Positions 34,492 to 36,337 of a stretch of 36,337 nucleotides of DNA are shown here, piece after piece; the stretch's first letter is position 1; the number at the start of each line of letters is the position of its first letter. Under the pieces are notes generated by a model that searched no databases, was not told where the DNA came from, and saw only the letters and a list, made by a program, of their open reading frames with translations. Source of the DNA: DATAXP01 sp036272935 (lineage in GTDB: Bacteria > Planctomycetota > Planctomycetia > Pirellulales > PNKZ01); the NCBI GenBank assembly GCA_036272935.1, contig DATAXP010000065.1, positions 1 to 36,337 on the forward strand. The letters run 5' to 3'. The position numbers and the translations under genes were made by a program.

Positions 34492-35177
34492 GCCAGCTCC
34501 TTCCGTTTTTCGACAAGCCGCCCGTCGTCGAGTTCGACCACGCGCTGCAAGCGCCCGGCCAGCTCGACGCTATGCGTGACGACGATCATCATCGTCTGCT
34601 CTTGCCGGTGGATGTCGAGCAGCAGATCGCCGATGGCCGCCGCCGTGGTGCGATCGAGATTTCCGGTCGGCTCGTCAGCCAGCAACAGGGCAGGCGACCG
34701 AATTAGTGCGCGAGCGATGGCGGCACGCTGGCGTTCGCCGCCGGAGAGTTCTGCGGGACGATGGTCGAGGCGCTGGGCAAGTCCGACACGCTCAAGCAGC
34801 ATCGTGGCCCGCCGCAGGGCCGCGTGCTTACCATCCTTGGCGGCGAGCGTAGGGATCAGCACGTTCTCGAGCACGGTGCACTGCGGCAACAGGTGGTGAG
34901 CCTGAAACACGAAGCCGATCTGCTCGTTGCGGAACCTCGCCAGCGCGGGCTCGGCCAGCGTGAACGGGTCTTGCCCGTCGAACGTCACACGCCCCGCGGT
35001 CGGCATATCGAGCGTGCCCAGGATCGCCAGCAGGGTGCTCTTGCCCGATCCGCTAGGACCGAGGATCGCCAGGCTTTCGCCGCGCGCCAGGCCCAACGAG
35101 CAGCCGCGCAACACGACCAGCGGCGCCGTGCGCGTCGGATACTCTTTAACGATGTTCTCGACGATGAGATCGGGCAC
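34488..35177 (-). CDS. LolD/MacB-like ABC transporter ATP-binding protein
   Basis: This cytoplasmic ATPase of about 229 aa has all motor motifs: Walker A GPSGSGKST, Q-loop FVFQAHHLLPQ, signature LSGGERQR, Walker B ALLLADEPTGNLD and switch histidine VVTHS. FVFQxxxLLPxxTVLENV and DEPTGNLD are typical of LolD/MacB/FtsE-type partners of FtsX permeases, which fits the overlapping next gene. Start: the frame opens at GTG 35189, but that lies in an inverted repeat. GTG 35177 gives MPDLIVENIVKEY, the more natural opening. Neither has a clear ribosome-binding site. It is the only ATPase gene in a cluster with two different permeases. Confidence 0.93.
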   Translation of the reverse strand: MPDLIVENIVKEYPTRTAPLVVLRGCSLGLARGESLAILGPSGSGKSTLLAILGTLDMPTAGRVTFDGQDPFTLAEPALARFRNEQIGFVFQAHHLLPQCTVLENVLIPTLAAKDGKHAALRRATMLLERVGLAQRLDHRPAELSGGERQRAAIARALIRSPALLLADEPTGNLDRTTAAAIGDLLLDIHRQEQTMMIVVTHSVELAGRLQRVVELDDGRLVEKRKELA

Positions 35178-35187
35178 GGAGAAAACC

Positions 35188-35255
35188 ACGGACGCACACG
35201 GATAAACACGGATGTGCAGTCACGATTCTATCCGTGTTCATCCGTGTGCATCTGT
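35188..35255. repeat. Inverted repeat (ACACGGAT family) between the PFTB gene and the ATPase gene
   Basis: Arms of 26 bases at 35188-35213 and 35230-35255 match at 23 of 26 positions when one is complemented. They are built around ACACGGAT repeats (for example CACACGGATAAACACGGAT), and a 16-base spacer separates them. The right arm supplies the last codons (RQMHTDEHG) and TAG stop of the PFTB gene; the left arm touches the possible start of the ATPase gene. In mRNA it would form a strong hairpin between the two cistrons. Confidence 0.8.
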
Positions 35256-36184
35256 CGTTCCTGTTCATTTTTGATAAGGGCCAGGGCCGCCAAGCCGTAG
35301 AAAGTGTATTCGACGTCAACGGCGTCGTCCCATGCCGCGCCGCGAAAGCCGCCCTCGGTGGACTCTACTTCGCGAACATACCGGCTCGCCGCCGGAAGGT
35401 CCACATCGCGCAAAGCGTCGAGTTCGCCGAGCGTGAGCAGACCCGTGAACGTGCTCAGCACGTCGGCAATCGCGATCCGCGTGTTGGCGCGCAGGCCACC
35501 TTCGTCGGTCTGCATGTCGAGCAAGAATTCGGCGGTCGTTTGGCGAGTCGCGTCGTCGAGCGCGCCCAGCAGTTTCAGCGCGCCGATGGCTGCGGCAGTT
35601 GGATTCGTGCCGCTGGTCTGCATCGGCCCCAGCTCGACGAACCCACTGTCGGCTCGCTGCCGTGAACGAACGAACTCGACCAGGCGTGCCGGCTCGATCG
35701 GCGCTCGGCCGATCAGCTCATTGCACACGAGCATCAGGAACGTGTAGTACGTGCTGCTCGATTGTCCTTCATCGGTCTTGGCATAACCGCCATCGGCGCG
35801 GCGAAAACGCTCCAGCTCGGTCGCGACCGCCTCGCGCCAGCCGGGAGCCGAGGCGGCAAACACGTCGATGCCAGCCGAGGCCTCGAGCAGCATGGCGCCG
35901 TAAACCAGCGAGAGAAAATCGATGATCGGCACCTGGCGACGCAGGTTCGCTTGCAAGTAGGCCGCGGCACGCTGGGCCACCGAACCGTCGAGCACGCCGC
36001 ACAGCGCCAGGCTGCGCAGGGCGAAGCCGGTGTAGTACAGGTCGCTGGGGCCGTCGCGGCCGGCGAAGCCGCCATCATCGCGCTGCTGGGCCACGAGCCA
36101 GCTCGCATGCCGGCTGCGCGTCGCCTCGTCGAGCCGCGAAACACCACCGGCCAGGCGAAGCGTCAGTTCGGCAAGATACGACAT
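35228..36184 (-). CDS. PFTB-repeat (prenyltransferase/squalene-oxidase-like) protein
   Basis: This 318-aa protein from ATG 36184 (MSYLAELTLRLAGG) should form an alpha-alpha barrel. At least five PFTB/QW-type repeats are visible, opening with GGF/GGY/SGF/GGL motifs: GGFAGRDGPSDLYYTGFALR, GGYAKTDEGQSSSTYYTF, SGFVELGPMQTSGTNPTAAA, GGLRANTRIAIADVLSTFTG and GGFRGAAWDDAVDVEYTFYG. It resembles the beta subunit of Rab geranylgeranyltransferase. Of the three zinc ligands (Asp, Cys in D-x-C, and a later His), only the Asp seems kept (ADVLS; EYTFYG has no His). A zinc-dependent prenyl transfer is thus doubtful. It heads an ABC transporter gene cluster. The final residues come from an inverted repeat. 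The longer start at 36244 lacks family support. Confidence 0.85.
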   Translation of the reverse strand: MSYLAELTLRLAGGVSRLDEATRSRHASWLVAQQRDDGGFAGRDGPSDLYYTGFALRSLALCGVLDGSVAQRAAAYLQANLRRQVPIIDFLSLVYGAMLLEASAGIDVFAASAPGWREAVATELERFRRADGGYAKTDEGQSSSTYYTFLMLVCNELIGRAPIEPARLVEFVRSRQRADSGFVELGPMQTSGTNPTAAAIGALKLLGALDDATRQTTAEFLLDMQTDEGGLRANTRIAIADVLSTFTGLLTLGELDALRDVDLPAASRYVREVESTEGGFRGAAWDDAVDVEYTFYGLAALALIKNEQERQMHTDEHG

Positions 36185-36270
36185 GCGGTGCGTGCTAGCA
36201 GTGGGGCGGAGCGATCCTTGGGCCATGCAGCATAGGCGCCGCAAGCGGGGTTCACTAGAGTCTCGTCCCC

Positions 36271-36337
36271 ATGCTCTCTCTTTTGATCCAGCGATTGTCG
36301 ATCGTCAACCGGCGCGAGCCGTCGCGCCCGGCTGCGC
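36271..36337 (+). CDS. Possible start of a divergent gene, cut by the window end
   Basis: An open plus-strand frame from ATG 36271 reads MLSLLIQRLSIVNRREPSRP and runs off the window. It would be divergent from the PFTB gene with an 86-base spacer. No Shine-Dalgarno sequence is obvious and 22 codons are too few to identify a family. Reported as a possibility only. Confidence 0.25.
   Translation, partial: MLSLLIQRLSIVNRREPSRPAA

Overview
The window (36,337 bases, GC-rich) looks like a chromosomal segment of a planctomycete, most likely in or near the Pirellulales. This is an inference. It rests on the style of the proteins: a PFTB-repeat protein next to an FtsX-type ABC transporter, very long RND and mechanosensitive proteins, and small planctomycete-type hypotheticals. 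Several short palindromic repeat families of a kind I associate with these genomes also fill the intergenic spaces. No rRNA, tRNA or CRISPR array was seen.

Layout. Bases 1-2500 (+): the C-terminal half of a MoxR ATPase, an AroH-class chorismate mutase and an NCS1 nucleobase transporter whose last residues are read from a repeat. Bases 2460-7130: two pairs of REP-like palindromes bracket a minus-strand aceE-aceF pair (pyruvate dehydrogenase E1 and E2; no E3 gene in view). Bases 7146-7838: a small degenerate island with toxin-antitoxin-like remnants and a nested palindromic MITE, bounded by 23-bp direct repeats that copy the 3' end of ilvD. Bases 7815-10414 (-): ilvD (branched-chain amino acids) and a TauE/SafE permease. 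Bases 10683-18089 (+): an RND efflux set (adaptor, inner-membrane pump, TolC-like outer-membrane protein). It converges, with overlapping stop codons, on a Tat-exported dimethylformamidase-like protein and phoU (-). Bases 20680-25383 (+): a cold-shock protein with a long leader, then a MscK-like mechanosensitive channel translationally coupled to a DUF456 membrane protein. Bases 25442-27950: small genes (a winged-helix protein, a hypothetical, a TPR lipoprotein, a conserved 80-aa protein).

Bases 28014-29217 are accessory DNA. They hold an IS110-family transposase remnant abutting what looks like half of an integron attC site. Next comes one frameshifted ORF bounded by 10-bp inverted repeats of the GTTRRRY/RYYYAAC type, that is, an orphan integron-like gene cassette. 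After it lies a 150-bp patch with five copies of a TTTGTACCC motif. Bases 29218-36184 (-) form a probable four-gene operon: a PFTB (prenyltransferase-fold) protein lacking two of the three zinc ligands, a LolD/MacB-like ATPase, a 1160-aa double-FtsX permease and a 586-aa ABC-2-type permease. This is the best candidate for an undescribed functional system: one ATPase, two unrelated permeases and an apparently non-catalytic alpha-alpha barrel protein.

Repeats have shaped the ends of genes here. At least two proteins (the NCS1 transporter and the PFTB protein) end inside palindromic repeats, and a short simple repeat encodes the N-terminus of the FtsX permease.
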